Shown here one piece after another: positions 32,543 through 42,210 of a DNA stretch of 64,000 nucleotides. The notes under the pieces were generated by a model. It saw only the letters and a program-made list of their open reading frames with translations, was not told the origin of the DNA and made no database searches. A program made the position numbers and the translations under genes. Position 1 is the first letter of the stretch, and each line of letters opens with the position of its first letter. This stretch comes from JALYUA01 sp038253555 (GTDB lineage Bacteria > Acidobacteriota > Thermoanaerobaculia > UBA5066 > Gp7-AA6), in the NCBI GenBank assembly GCA_038253555.1, contig JBBSGZ010000002.1, positions 1-64,000 on the forward strand, written 5' to 3'.

Positions 32543-34105
32543 TCAGCTTTCCGCCCGAGTCATCGCGCCCTCTCGCAGGTCGATCGCGCCGCCGGGCCCG
32601 GCGCCCTCCTCGACCGTGTCCTCCGCCCCGCCGACCAGCCTGCGGATCGGCCGCGCGAAGATCAGGAGGACCAGCCCGGCGACTCCCGTGACTTTGGCGA
32701 CGGCGGAGAACAGCTCCGACACCCCCATCCCCTCGAACCCGCCCGCCGCGAGACCGGCAATCAGGTTCCCGAGTGCGGTTCCCATGAACCACGTGCCCAT
32801 GAGCTGCCCCGCGAGCTTCTTCGGGGCGAGCTTGGTGACGCTCGAGAGCCCGACAGGTGAGAGGCACAGCTCTCCGGCGGTGTGGAGGAGGTAGGTCATG
32901 ATCATCCACATCATGCTGACCTTTACGCCGCCGATCGCGTACGACGCGCCCAGGGCCAGCACGAGGAATCCCGCCGCCAGAAACAGCAGACCGACACCCA
33001 TTTTCGCCGCCGTCGACGGCTGCCGGCGCCCGAGCTTGATCCACAGGGCCCCGAAAACCGGCGCGAGAGCGATCAAGAAAATCGAGTTCACCGACTGGAA
33101 CCAGGACGTCGGGATTGTCTTGCCGAAGAGATCGCGATTCATGAGCCGGTCGCTGAACAGGTTGAGGGAGGAGCCCGCCTGCTCGAATCCCGCCCAGAAA
33201 AGCACGGCCGCCATGAAGAAAATGAAGATCACGCCAATCCGCTTCTTTTCCGCCACCGTGATCTTCGCGAACAGGAGAATCGAAGCGAAGTAGAGGATCG
33301 CCAGACCGAGCATGAAATAGCCGGTGCCCTTCGCGACGCCGTACAGGTTCATTCGGACGACTCCCGCCACCTGAAGGGCCACGAGCGCCGCCAGCACACC
33401 GAAAACGACGGCGACGCCGATCGCGAGGCTTCGGCGGGCCCCCCTGTCGGCGATCGGCGTACTTTCGTCGGCTCGCCGGAGCCCCGCTTTTCCCAGGTAC
33501 TTCGCGCCGAGCCGGTACTGGATCAGGCCGAGGACCATGCCGATGCCGGCGGCGGAGAACCCCAGGTGCCAGTTCACCCTCTCGCCGAGGTAGCCGCAGA
33601 TCAAGGGCCCGACGAGAGCGCCCACGTTGATGCCCGAATAGAAGACGGAAAAGCCCGCGTCCCGGCGGGGACTGCCGGCGGGATACAGGTCTCCGACCAT
33701 CGCGCTGACGTTCGGCTTCAAGAGGCCCGTCCCGAGGACGATCAGGACCAGGCCGCCGTAGAAGGTGGGAGCGGTCGGGATGGCCATGGAGAAGTGGCCG
33801 GCCGCGATGATGCAGCCGCCGACGAACACGGCGTATCGCTGACCGAGGATCCGGTCCGCGATCCATCCGCCCGGGAGCGCCATCAGGTATACGAAGCCGG
33901 TATAGAGGCCGTAGATCGCGGCGGCCGATTTGTCGGTCAGGCCGAAGCCTCCGGTCTGCACGGAAGCCACCAGGAACAGGATGAGAAGACCCCGCATCCC
34001 GTAGTAGCTGAATCGCTCCCACATCTCCGTGAAAAAGAGCGTCGAAAGCCCGCGCGGATGGCCGAGCCACTGCTTCTCGGAGACCGGGGCCGTATTCATC
34101 GCCAT
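32543..34105 (-). CDS. POT-family proton-dependent peptide transporter
   Basis: POT/PTR transporters import di- and tripeptides with protons. The 520-residue protein has the family opening with the E-x-x-E-R-F-x-Y-Y-G motif (MWERFSYYGMRG near residue 29), the loop motif GGWIADRILGQR near 80, and GTGLLKPNVSAMVGDLY near 125. About 14 hydrophobic segments are visible, as in bacterial DtpT-like members. It has a ribosome site (GGAGCG) before the ATG at 34105. The upstream 160 bp, shared with the divergent antiporter gene, hold the promoters. Confidence 0.9.
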   Translation of the reverse strand: MAMNTAPVSEKQWLGHPRGLSTLFFTEMWERFSYYGMRGLLILFLVASVQTGGFGLTDKSAAAIYGLYTGFVYLMALPGGWIADRILGQRYAVFVGGCIIAAGHFSMAIPTAPTFYGGLVLIVLGTGLLKPNVSAMVGDLYPAGSPRRDAGFSVFYSGINVGALVGPLICGYLGERVNWHLGFSAAGIGMVLGLIQYRLGAKYLGKAGLRRADESTPIADRGARRSLAIGVAVVFGVLAALVALQVAGVVRMNLYGVAKGTGYFMLGLAILYFASILLFAKITVAEKKRIGVIFIFFMAAVLFWAGFEQAGSSLNLFSDRLMNRDLFGKTIPTSWFQSVNSIFLIALAPVFGALWIKLGRRQPSTAAKMGVGLLFLAAGFLVLALGASYAIGGVKVSMMWMIMTYLLHTAGELCLSPVGLSSVTKLAPKKLAGQLMGTWFMGTALGNLIAGLAAGGFEGMGVSELFSAVAKVTGVAGLVLLIFARPIRRLVGGAEDTVEEGAGPGGAIDLREGAMTRAES

Positions 34106-34269
34106 GGACCGCTCCTTCGGACGTGCGGCGTCTCGATCCTCGGTGCGCGTGACTTCCAGCGGTCAGGCTACCAGAAGCGCCGGGGAGCCGTGCCCGGGTG
34201 TGAGCGGGAACAAAGGTGTCCGGCACGCCGCGACGCGCGAGTCGGGAGCCGCCTTGTTAGCATCGTTCG

Positions 34270-35982
34270 ATGCCGAGCCCGGCCTTCCTGGGACCGATCG
34301 CGCTCATCCTGCTCGCGGCGCTCGCCGCGGCCTGGCTCGTCCAGCGCGTGCGCCAGCCGCCGCTCGTGGGCTTCCTCGGGGCCGGCGTGCTCGTCGGGCC
34401 GTACGGACTCGGCCTCGTTCGCGACGTGCACGTCGTCGAGACGCTGGCTGAAATCGGGGTCGTCCTGATCCTGTTCACCGTCGGTCTCGATCTGTCGCTC
34501 TCGAGCGTGCGCCGCCTCGGGCGCATCGTGGCGATCGCGGGGCCCGTGCAGTTCTTTGGCGTGATCGCCCTCGCCGCCGCGCTCGCCCGATGGCGCGGGG
34601 AGTCTCTGTCGCGCGGGATCCTGTTCGGGTTTCTCGTCGCGACCTGCACGACGGTGATCCTCCTGAAGCTCCTCATGGACCGCGGGGAGACGGATTCCCC
34701 GCACGGTCGCTTCCTCGTGGGGATCAACGTCTTCGGCGACCTGATGGTGGTTCCGATGATGCTCCTGATCGTCCCGCTCTCCTCGCGCGGCTCGGTTGAG
34801 ATCGGGACACTGGCGCTCGCGCTCGGCAAGGCGGCGGCGACCGTGGCGGTCATCGCGTTCGCGGCGCGGCGCATCGTGCCGCGCTTCCTCGCGGCGATGG
34901 TCCGGACGCGGCAGAAGGAGCTCTTCACCCTCGCCGTGCTCCTGCTCGTCTTCGGAACGGCGCTCGGGACCTCCGCCGCGGGGCTGTCGCTCGCCCTCGG
35001 CGCCTTCCTCGCGGGACTCGTCGTCTCGGAGTCCGAGTTCGGGCACCAGGCGGTGGCGGACATCGCCCCGTTCCGCGACGCCTTCAGCGCCCTGTTCTTC
35101 GTCTCCGTCGGCATGCTCTTCGATCCGCGCGTGCTCCTGACGAGCCCTCTCGCCGTCGTTTCGGTTCTGGCGTTCGTTCTCCTCGGGAAGGCGGCGTTCG
35201 GCGCTCTCCCGGTCCTTCTGCTCGGCTACGGACCCCGGGTCGCCCTCGTCGTGGGAATCTCGCTCGCGCAGATCGGCGAATTTTCTTTCGTCCTCCTTTC
35301 GGCGGCGCACCGGGCCGGCGGGATCGACGGGACGGAGTACCAGGCCATCCTGGCGGCCGCCATCGCTTCGATGATCGCGACCCCGTTCCTCTTCGAGGCG
35401 AGCCACCGCGTGGCGTATCGCCTGGCGGGCGGCGAACGCGGCAGGCTCGACGCCCCGGCGGCGGCACCGGGCGGAGCACCCGGCGAGGGACACGTCGTGA
35501 TCCTCGGATTCGGCCACACGGGGGAAACTCTCGCCCGCGTCCTCGGCCGCTCGAAAATTCCCTTCCGGATCCTGGAGCTCAACCCCGACCGCGTGGCCCG
35601 CGCCCGGGGAAAGGGGCTCTGGATCGAATATGGCGACGCGGCGAACGATCGCGTTCTGCGCCACTGCGGGATCGAGAAGGCGCGCGCCGCGCTGGTCCTC
35701 CTCTCCGATCCGCGCGCCACACGGCGGGCCGTCCGGCTCTGCCGCGGTCTCGCCCCCGGCATCTTCCTGATCGCGCGCACGCGGTACCTCGCGGAGATCC
35801 CGGAGCTCGCGGCGCTCGGCGCCGACGAAGTGGTGGCCGAGGAGTTCGAGACCTCGCTCGAGATCTCGAGCCGCACGCTCCGCCACTTCGGGTTTCCGCT
35901 GCCCTGGGTGGAGGCGGAGACGTCGGAGATCCGCCGCGAGCGGCACGACCGCTTCCGGCGCTTCGATGCCCCCGGCTCGTGA
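34270..35982 (+). CDS. CPA2 family cation/proton antiporter with TrkA-N domain
   Basis: The protein (570 residues) has a 12-13-helix CPA2 antiporter domain (about 1-385), with GFLGAGVLVGPYGLG, FTVGLDLSLS and the FRDAFSALFFVSVGM segment. A cytosolic Rossmann (TrkA-N) domain follows (about 405-520), starting with the glycine-rich VVILGFGHTGETLARVL. This is the layout of KefB/KefC and related K+/H+ antiporters regulated by nucleotides. Kef-specific glutathione regulation cannot be confirmed. The nearby genes give no further clue. It converges on hemL with a 3-bp gap. Confidence 0.88.
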   Translation: MPSPAFLGPIALILLAALAAAWLVQRVRQPPLVGFLGAGVLVGPYGLGLVRDVHVVETLAEIGVVLILFTVGLDLSLSSVRRLGRIVAIAGPVQFFGVIALAAALARWRGESLSRGILFGFLVATCTTVILLKLLMDRGETDSPHGRFLVGINVFGDLMVVPMMLLIVPLSSRGSVEIGTLALALGKAAATVAVIAFAARRIVPRFLAAMVRTRQKELFTLAVLLLVFGTALGTSAAGLSLALGAFLAGLVVSESEFGHQAVADIAPFRDAFSALFFVSVGMLFDPRVLLTSPLAVVSVLAFVLLGKAAFGALPVLLLGYGPRVALVVGISLAQIGEFSFVLLSAAHRAGGIDGTEYQAILAAAIASMIATPFLFEASHRVAYRLAGGERGRLDAPAAAPGGAPGEGHVVILGFGHTGETLARVLGRSKIPFRILELNPDRVARARGKGLWIEYGDAANDRVLRHCGIEKARAALVLLSDPRATRRAVRLCRGLAPGIFLIARTRYLAEIPELAALGADEVVAEEFETSLEISSRTLRHFGFPLPWVEAETSEIRRERHDRFRRFDAPGS

Positions 35983-35985
35983 GGC

Positions 35986-37347
35986 TCAGGGGCCGGCGGA
36001 CCCCCCGGTTCCCTCGCGAAAAGCGACCTCCAGGCTCTCCCCGACCATGCGGCAGGTCCGGCGCACGTCCGCCTCCGTGTGCGCGGTGGAAAGGAACCAC
36101 GCTTCGAACTGCGCGGGCGGCAGAAAGATCCCGCGTTCGCGCATCGCATGGAAGAAGGCCGCGTAGCGCGCCGTGTCGCTCTGCTTCGCCGAAGCGAAGT
36201 CGTGGATCTCTCCCGGTGAAAAGAACAGGGTCGAGAGGGACCCGACGCGCTGAAAGCTCACGCGGTCGGCCACGCCCGCCTCGGCGATCGCCGCGCGGAC
36301 CCCCTCCTCGAGAACGCAGCCGAGGCGCTCGAGCAAAGCGTACGGGGGATGGCGGGCGATCTCCCCGAGCATCGCGAGTCCTGCTTCCATCGCGAGAGGA
36401 TTGCCCGACAGCGTCCCCGCCTGGTACACGGGACCGGACGGCGCCATGCGCGACAGGAGGTCGCGCGAGCCGCCGTAGGCGCCGACTGGAAGGCCCCCGC
36501 CGAGGATCTTCCCGAGGGTCGTCAGATCGGGAAGCACGCCGTAATACTCCTGAGCGCCTCCCGCTCCGAGACGGAATCCGCTGATCACCTCGTCGAACAC
36601 GAGAAGGGCCCCGTGACGGCGCGTGAGGTCGCGAACGGCCTGCAGGTATCCCGGCTTCGGAGGCACGACGCCCATGTTCGCGGCCAGAGGCTCGAGAATG
36701 AAGGCCGCGATCTCCCCCGGGAAGCGGTCGAAGGCCGCCGCGAGCGCCGCGGGATCGTTGTAAGGCACGACGGTCGTCAGGGCGGCGGCGGCATCCGGCA
36801 CTCCCGGGCTGCCCGCGATGCCCAGAGTCGCGACGCCCGAGCCCGCCGCCACCAGGAAGGCGTCCCCGTGGCCGTGATACCCGCCGTCCGCTTTCACGAT
36901 CCGGGCGCGCCCGGTGGCGGCGCGGGCGAGGCGAACCGCGCTCATCGTCGCTTCGGTCCCGGAGCTGACGAATCGCACCATCTCGATCGAGGGAACCATG
37001 GCGGCGACGCGGCCCGCGAGTCGGACCTCGAGCTCCGTCGGCGCGCCGAAAGACGTGCCTCGACGGATCGCCCGCGAGAGCGCGTTCCTGACGAAGAGAG
37101 GGACGTGCCCGAAGAGGTGGGGGCCATAGGACTGCACGTAGTCGATGTAGGACCTGCCGTCCGCGTCGCGCAGCCGGGCCCCCCGGCCCGAAGCGGCGAA
37201 GAACGGCTCTCCCCCGACGGAGGCGAAGGAGCGCACCGGTGAGCTCACTCCCCCGGGCATCAACGCGATGGCGCGCCGGAAGAGGGCTCTGGATTTGATT
37301 CCGGCGGCGGCCGCGCGGGCGCGGCGGGCGCCGGGACGGCGCTTCAA
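35986..37347 (-). CDS. hemL: Glutamate-1-semialdehyde 2,1-aminomutase
   Basis: HemL converts glutamate-1-semialdehyde to 5-aminolevulinate in the C5 haem route, using PLP. The 453-residue protein contains the early signature ALMPGGVSSPVRSF, GTSFGAPTELEV, and SSGTEATMSAVRLAR. The PLP lysine is at about residue 280 in TLGKILGGGLPVGAYGG. A TTG start at 37347 is used since no ATG or GTG precedes the conserved region. It lies 4 nt after hemB and is the last gene of the leftward haem run. The stop nearly touches the convergent antiporter stop. Confidence 0.95.
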   Translation of the reverse strand: MKRRPGARRARAAAAGIKSRALFRRAIALMPGGVSSPVRSFASVGGEPFFAASGRGARLRDADGRSYIDYVQSYGPHLFGHVPLFVRNALSRAIRRGTSFGAPTELEVRLAGRVAAMVPSIEMVRFVSSGTEATMSAVRLARAATGRARIVKADGGYHGHGDAFLVAAGSGVATLGIAGSPGVPDAAAALTTVVPYNDPAALAAAFDRFPGEIAAFILEPLAANMGVVPPKPGYLQAVRDLTRRHGALLVFDEVISGFRLGAGGAQEYYGVLPDLTTLGKILGGGLPVGAYGGSRDLLSRMAPSGPVYQAGTLSGNPLAMEAGLAMLGEIARHPPYALLERLGCVLEEGVRAAIAEAGVADRVSFQRVGSLSTLFFSPGEIHDFASAKQSDTARYAAFFHAMRERGIFLPPAQFEAWFLSTAHTEADVRRTCRMVGESLEVAFREGTGGSAGP

Positions 37348-37351
37348 CGCA

Positions 37352-38344
37352 TCACGCCGGGAGGCCGCCTTCGGCGATCCAGCGGGCGGCGTCGAGCGCG
37401 TGATACGTGAGCACGAAATCCGCTCCCGCCCGCACGATCCCGGTCAGGATCTCCAGGACGATCCGCTGCTCGTCGATCCACCCGTTCGCGGCGGCGGCCT
37501 TCACCATCGCGTACTCCCCCGACACGTTGTAGGCGGCGATCGGCGCATCGAAGCTCTCCCGCGCTTCCCGGATGACGTCGAGATAAGCGAGCGCCGGTTT
37601 CACCATGACGGCATCCGCGCCCTCTTCGAGATCGAGCGCGATCTCCCGCATCGCCTCGCGGCGGTTGGACGGGTCCATCTGGTAGCCGCGCCGATCGCCG
37701 AATTTCGGGGCGGAGTCCGCCGCCTCGCGAAACGGCCCGTAGAAGGCCGAGGCCGACTTGGCGGAGTAGGCGAGGATCGCGATTTCCGCGAACCCTTCCT
37801 CGTCGAGACCTTCGCGGATGGCCGCGACCCGCCCGTCCATCATGTCGGACGGCGCGACCACGTCGGCGCCCGCCCGCGCGTGGGACAGGGCGCAGCGCGC
37901 CAGAAGCGGCAGCGTCGCGTCGTTATCCACCTCGCCGTCGCGAACGACGCCGCAATGGCCGTGGGAGGTGTACTCGTCGAGGCAGACGTCCGTGATTACG
38001 AGCAGGCCCGGCAGTTCCTTCTTCAGCAGCCGGACGGTCGACTGGACCGCCGCGTCGTCGTCGGAGCCTTCGCTGCCGGTCTCGTCCTTGCGCTCCGGGA
38101 TGCCGAAGAGGATGACCGCCGGGACGCGCGCGGCGGAGAGCTCCTGGCCCGCCGCGAGCGCCTCGTCCGGCGAGAGCCGGAAGACGCCGGGGAGCGACGA
38201 GATCTCCTCGCGGACTCCGCGTCCGTGGCGGACGAACAGGGGCGCCACGAGCTGGTCCGCCGACAGCCGCGTTTCCCGCACGAGACGGCGCAGGGCGGGA
38301 CTGCGGCGCAGCCGTCGGGAGCGGTGGATCGGAAACGGGCTCAC
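37352..38344 (-). CDS. hemB: Porphobilinogen synthase
   Basis: HemB condenses two 5-aminolevulinate molecules into porphobilinogen. The 330-residue protein has the two active-site lysines, Lys196 in AYSAKSASAFYGPF and Lys249 in VMVKPALAYLDV. The metal loop reads DVCLDEYTSHGHCG: two cysteines (121 and 131) are kept, but the middle position of the classical three-Cys zinc site is Asp. The GTG start at 38344 follows hemD by 9 nt. It is in the order hemD-hemB-hemL. Confidence 0.96.
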   Translation of the reverse strand: MSPFPIHRSRRLRRSPALRRLVRETRLSADQLVAPLFVRHGRGVREEISSLPGVFRLSPDEALAAGQELSAARVPAVILFGIPERKDETGSEGSDDDAAVQSTVRLLKKELPGLLVITDVCLDEYTSHGHCGVVRDGEVDNDATLPLLARCALSHARAGADVVAPSDMMDGRVAAIREGLDEEGFAEIAILAYSAKSASAFYGPFREAADSAPKFGDRRGYQMDPSNRREAMREIALDLEEGADAVMVKPALAYLDVIREARESFDAPIAAYNVSGEYAMVKAAAANGWIDEQRIVLEILTGIVRAGADFVLTYHALDAARWIAEGGLPA

Positions 38345-38353
38345 GCGACGAAT

Positions 38354-39097
38354 CTATGCCGTGCGCCGCGCCGCGGCAAGCTCCGCCAGGCGGTCGAGGA
38401 GGGAGTCGAAGTTCGGCTCCCGCGACGTTTCCACATGACCGATTCCGTGGGAGCCGACGTACCGTCCCGTGAATCGGCCGAGCACGACGGCAGGCATCGC
38501 GCGAATTCGATCCATCCCCGCGGGAGTGGCGGTCGTGAATAGCCACCGCGCCGCCGCGGGCGAGGTGGCCGCGAAGGCAAAAAACGCCCCGCTCTCGAGC
38601 AGACCGTTCAACTCCGCATCGGCAGGCTCGGAGACTTTCCGGTACAACACGATCGGCCGCAGCCGTGCTCCGCGCGCCGCGAGGGCCTCGGGCAGCTCGA
38701 CGGTCGCGTCCTCGCCCCGGGGAAGAAGGATCCGCCAGCCGTCGAGGCGCTTCGGCAGCCGGTCGAGAACGCTGGCGCCGGAGCCCGCGGCGACGATGGC
38801 CGGCTCGACGCCGACGTCCCGCAGCGCGGCAGCCGTCGCCTCGCCGACCGCCGCCACGCGGCCCTTCGCGAGGCTCTCTGAAAAGAGCCGCGTCCGCTCC
38901 GGGTCCTCGAAGAAGATCCGGACGGCGACGCGGCTCGTGAAGACCGCGAGAGCCGCGGGCTCTTCGAGCGCGTTCGAGGCGGCCGGCATCGGATCGATGC
39001 GGTGGCTGATCTTCTCGAAAATCTGGAGAATCGATGGATCGGGTGTCCGCGGAAAATAGGCGGCGCCGGAGCGGACGACGAGCGCCCGGGGAATCAC
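38354..39097 (-). CDS. hemD: Uroporphyrinogen-III synthase
   Basis: HemD cyclises hydroxymethylbilane with inversion of ring D to give uroporphyrinogen III. The 247-residue sequence is weakly conserved, as in all members, but has VFTSRVAVRIFFED near residue 50, VAAVGEATAAALRDVG near 80 and a C-terminal FAATSPAAARWLF. Its position directly downstream of hemC with a 4-nt GTGA overlap settles the assignment. There is no fused methyltransferase domain. Confidence 0.9.
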   Translation of the reverse strand: MIPRALVVRSGAAYFPRTPDPSILQIFEKISHRIDPMPAASNALEEPAALAVFTSRVAVRIFFEDPERTRLFSESLAKGRVAAVGEATAAALRDVGVEPAIVAAGSGASVLDRLPKRLDGWRILLPRGEDATVELPEALAARGARLRPIVLYRKVSEPADAELNGLLESGAFFAFAATSPAAARWLFTTATPAGMDRIRAMPAVVLGRFTGRYVGSHGIGHVETSREPNFDSLLDRLAELAAARRTA

Positions 39098-40020
39098 TCC
39101 CGCGCCTCTTCCAGGAGGGGGCCCGCGCCGCGCGCGAGCAGCTGGCGCGCGACCCTCTCCGACAGCTCGTCGGGAGAGGCCGCGGGGCCCTCGGCTTCCT
39201 CCCGCATTGCGACCCGGCCGTCGAGCGAGTAGACGCCCGCCGACAGCCTCATCGAGTCGCCAGAGATCACGGCGCGGCCCGCGAGAGGGGCCCGGCAGCC
39301 CGCGTGAAGACGCTGGAGCAGGCCGCGCTCGGCGAGGATCTCGGCGTGCGAAGGCGCGTGGTCGAGCGCCGCGAGAGCCGCCAGGACGGCCGTGTCGCCC
39401 GCCCGGGCGACTAAGGCGAGCGCTCCCTGGCCGATGGCCGGCAGCAGCAGTTCGGGGCCGAAGACGTCGTCCACGTCGCGGAGCCGCCCGAGCCGGGCGA
39501 GCCCGGCGCGAGCGAGGACGATCGCGTCCCAGCGCCCCTCCTCGAGCCGGCGGATCCTCGTGTCCACGTTCCCGCGGGCCTCGGTGACGACGAGGTCCGG
39601 CCGCGCGGAGAGAAGCTGGGCGCGGCGGCGGGGGCTCCCCGTGCCGATGCGAGACCCTTGCGGGAGCTCCGCGAACGTCCGGCGGGGCCTCGACACCAGG
39701 ACGTCGCTCGCGTCCTCCCGCGCCGGCACCGCGGCGAGAACGAGCCCGGCCGGAAGTTCCGCCGGCAGGTCCTTCAGGCTGTGCACCCCCACGTCGGCGC
39801 GGCCGTCGAGCAGGGCGTCGTCGATCTCCTTCGTAAAGACGCCTTTTCCGGTGATCGCGGCGTCCAGGTGCGACAGCCGGTCGCCCGTCGTGCGGTACGT
39901 CGCGATCTCCGTCTCGACGAAGGCGGCCAGGGCCTTTGCGATGATCTCGACCTGCGCCAGCGAGAGCGCGGAGCCTCGCGCGGCCAGGCGGATCCGGCCC
40001 GGAACCGCAACCGACGTCAT
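39094..40020 (-). CDS. hemC: Hydroxymethylbilane synthase (porphobilinogen deaminase)
   Basis: HemC polymerises four porphobilinogens on a dipyrromethane cofactor. The 308-residue protein has all signatures: RLAARGSALSLAQ, TKEIDDALLDGRADVGVHSLKDLP, GTGSPRRRAQL and RGNVDTR. The cofactor-binding Cys is near residue 242 in LHAGCRAPLAG. The ATG start lies 55 nt after the hemA stop. Its stop overlaps the hemD start. Confidence 0.97.
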   Translation of the reverse strand: MTSVAVPGRIRLAARGSALSLAQVEIIAKALAAFVETEIATYRTTGDRLSHLDAAITGKGVFTKEIDDALLDGRADVGVHSLKDLPAELPAGLVLAAVPAREDASDVLVSRPRRTFAELPQGSRIGTGSPRRRAQLLSARPDLVVTEARGNVDTRIRRLEEGRWDAIVLARAGLARLGRLRDVDDVFGPELLLPAIGQGALALVARAGDTAVLAALAALDHAPSHAEILAERGLLQRLHAGCRAPLAGRAVISGDSMRLSAGVYSLDGRVAMREEAEGPAASPDELSERVARQLLARGAGPLLEEARE

Positions 40021-40075
40021 TCGGACATCGCCGTTCGCCCTGCGCCCTTCCCCCTTCGCCCGTCCCGGTCCCCCC

Positions 40076-41344
40076 TCACTCGTCGTCGTCGAGATGGAAC
40101 AGGTGGCGGATGGCCTCCACGCGGTCCAGACGGCGTCCCGCGTCCGGTTCGGATTTCAGACGGCGCATCGGCTCATGAAGCAGGCGGGCCGCGAGAGAGT
40201 TCGCGAAGGCCGTGAAGCGTTCCCGGTCCGCGGCCGGAAGTCTCGCGAGCTCCTCGTCCCGGATCCGGTCGAGATGCCCTCGCAGACCCGTCACCGTCGG
40301 AACGACCGAAAGGTTGCCCATCCAGGTCAGAAATTTCGAAAGCTCTTCTTCCAGGACCTCTTCGGCGCGCGGCACCTCGCGAGCGCGCCTCCGGCGGTTG
40401 TCTTCGGCCACCGACTCGAGGTCGTTCACTCCGTAGACGAACGTGTTGTAGACGTCGCGCACGGAGGGCTCGACATCGGGCGGCACCGCCAGGTCCAGGA
40501 AAAATATCGGGCGGCCGCGCCGCTGGCGCATCGCGTTCTCGACGTCGTCCCGCCTCACGACCGGGCGGGGACTCGCGGTCGTGCCGACGACGACGTCCGC
40601 CGACACGAACTCCCGGGCGATGTCCTCCCAGGGGACGACGATGCCGGAAACGCGCGCGGCGAGAGTCTCGGCCCGGCCGGGAGTGCGGTTGGCGATGCGC
40701 AGGTCGCGGACGCCCGCGTCCAGGGCCTGGCGCGCGAAGAGACTGCCCGTGTCCCCGGCGCCCAAGACGAGCACGGTCCGCCGGGACAGGTCCCCGAACA
40801 CTTTCGTGGCGAGCTCGAACCCGATCGAGACGACCGAGAGGGGATGCCGCCCGAGCTCGGTTTCGGACCGCACTCGCTTTCCGGCGGCGACGGCGGATTC
40901 GAACAGGCGATGGAGCACGGCGCGCGTCGCCCCGGATTCGCGCGCGATGCGCAGGGCCCGGCGCACCTGCCCGAGCACCTCGCTTTCGCCGAGCGCCATG
41001 GAGTCGAGCCCCGCCGCGACGCGGAACAGGTGCCGGGCGGCTTCGGCGCCCTCGCGGCGGAACCCCGCGCGCTCGAGTGCCGCCGGCTCCAGCCCCCGCC
41101 ACTCGGAAACGTACCGGGTGACGAGGTCGCCGGCGTCCTCGCCTTCCGAAAAAAGCGCGTAGATCTCGCTGCGGTGGCACGTCGAGACGATCACGCCCTC
41201 AGACACGATCCCTTTGCCGAGGAGCGAACGGAGGGCCTCGCTGACTTCGTCCGCAGAAAGGGCGATCCGGTCGCGGACGGCGCTCTCCGCGAGGCGAAAG
41301 TTCCAGCCGAGCAGGAGGAGGTGGGCGTCGGCCGTCCGGCTCAT
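40076..41344 (-). CDS. hemA: Glutamyl-tRNA reductase
   Basis: HemA reduces glutamyl-tRNA to glutamate-1-semialdehyde with NADPH, the entry step of the C5 route. The 422-residue protein keeps the catalytic Cys (about residue 56) in VSTCHRSEIYALF; the position after it is His where most family members have Asn. Downstream are LDSMALGESEVLGQVRRA, the NADPH-binding VLVLGAGDTGSLFARQAL and FFLDLAVPPDVEPSV. The ATG overlaps the ccsA stop (ATGA); sequence upstream of it is a shadow. Haem feedback is likely but not visible in sequence. Confidence 0.96.
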   Translation of the reverse strand: MSRTADAHLLLLGWNFRLAESAVRDRIALSADEVSEALRSLLGKGIVSEGVIVSTCHRSEIYALFSEGEDAGDLVTRYVSEWRGLEPAALERAGFRREGAEAARHLFRVAAGLDSMALGESEVLGQVRRALRIARESGATRAVLHRLFESAVAAGKRVRSETELGRHPLSVVSIGFELATKVFGDLSRRTVLVLGAGDTGSLFARQALDAGVRDLRIANRTPGRAETLAARVSGIVVPWEDIAREFVSADVVVGTTASPRPVVRRDDVENAMRQRRGRPIFFLDLAVPPDVEPSVRDVYNTFVYGVNDLESVAEDNRRRRAREVPRAEEVLEEELSKFLTWMGNLSVVPTVTGLRGHLDRIRDEELARLPAADRERFTAFANSLAARLLHEPMRRLKSEPDAGRRLDRVEAIRHLFHLDDDE

Positions 41345-42168
41345 CGGAATCCGTGGGATCGGGAGAAGTACATGTTCACGATGGTGTAGGAAAACAGGAC
41401 GAGGCCGTACCCGACGATCGAAAGGATCGCCACCCGCGCGCCCTTCCAGCTGCGCCGCTCCATCCAGAGCAGGAACCCGTACAGGACGAGCGTCGCGACG
41501 GCCCATTCGATCTTGGGGTCTCCCACCGTCGCCCAGACGCGGTTCGCCCACAGGAGGCCGAACAGGACCGAAGCGGCGAGGACGGCGATTCCGATCGTGA
41601 CGCTCGTGCGATTCATGCGGCCGATCACCTCTAAGGGAGGCAGCCGGGCGAAGAGAACGCCCGTGCGGCCCCGGCGGATCTGCCGGTTCTGCACCAGGTA
41701 GAGGACCGACAGCACGAAAGAAAACGTGAACGCGGCGTATCCCAGGATGCCGAACGTGACGTGCAGGGCGAAGAGAGATCCGCGCATTTCGCTGTCGGGC
41801 GCGGACGCGTGCGCGGGAAGGAGCAGGCCCGCGGCCGAGAAGAGAATCACAAAGGGGATGAGGAAGGGCCCGATGGCGCGCTCGCGATGCCGGAAGAGCA
41901 GCGCGAGGTAGGACACGCCGAGCATCCACCCGAAAAGCGAGAGAGAGCCGCCGAAGCTGCGGTACGGGACCGAGTGGAGCTTTCGGGCGGTGACTTCGAG
42001 GTCCGCGAAATGAACGGCCAGGCCCGATGCCAGGAAGACGAGCGCGAGGGAGGTCCGGAAGATCGCGCCGGACGACCCCCTCCCGGGCTTCAAGAGCGAG
42101 AGGATAGAAAGCGCCTCGGCTCCCAGGTAGAGAGCGACGGCGAGCCAGCCGAGCGCGTGCCATTCCAT
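41341..42168 (-). CDS. Cytochrome c assembly (CcsA/HemX-like) membrane protein
   Basis: The 275-residue protein is an integral membrane protein with about eight hydrophobic segments and a conserved helix containing LHVTFGILGYAAFTFSFVLSVLYLVQ near residue 135. This matches the CcsA/HemX branch of the cytochrome c assembly family. HemX-type members next to hemA have been linked to HemA abundance, and CcsA members to haem delivery for c-type cytochromes; which applies here is not decided by sequence. It is the first gene of the leftward run ccsA-hemA-hemC-hemD-hemB-hemL and overlaps hemA by 4 nt. Confidence 0.85.
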   Translation of the reverse strand: MEWHALGWLAVALYLGAEALSILSLLKPGRGSSGAIFRTSLALVFLASGLAVHFADLEVTARKLHSVPYRSFGGSLSLFGWMLGVSYLALLFRHRERAIGPFLIPFVILFSAAGLLLPAHASAPDSEMRGSLFALHVTFGILGYAAFTFSFVLSVLYLVQNRQIRRGRTGVLFARLPPLEVIGRMNRTSVTIGIAVLAASVLFGLLWANRVWATVGDPKIEWAVATLVLYGFLLWMERRSWKGARVAILSIVGYGLVLFSYTIVNMYFSRSHGFR

Positions 42169-42210
42169 CGGCGAACCGAGTCTACCGGATGGAGACGGGC
42201 CGGGCGAGGA

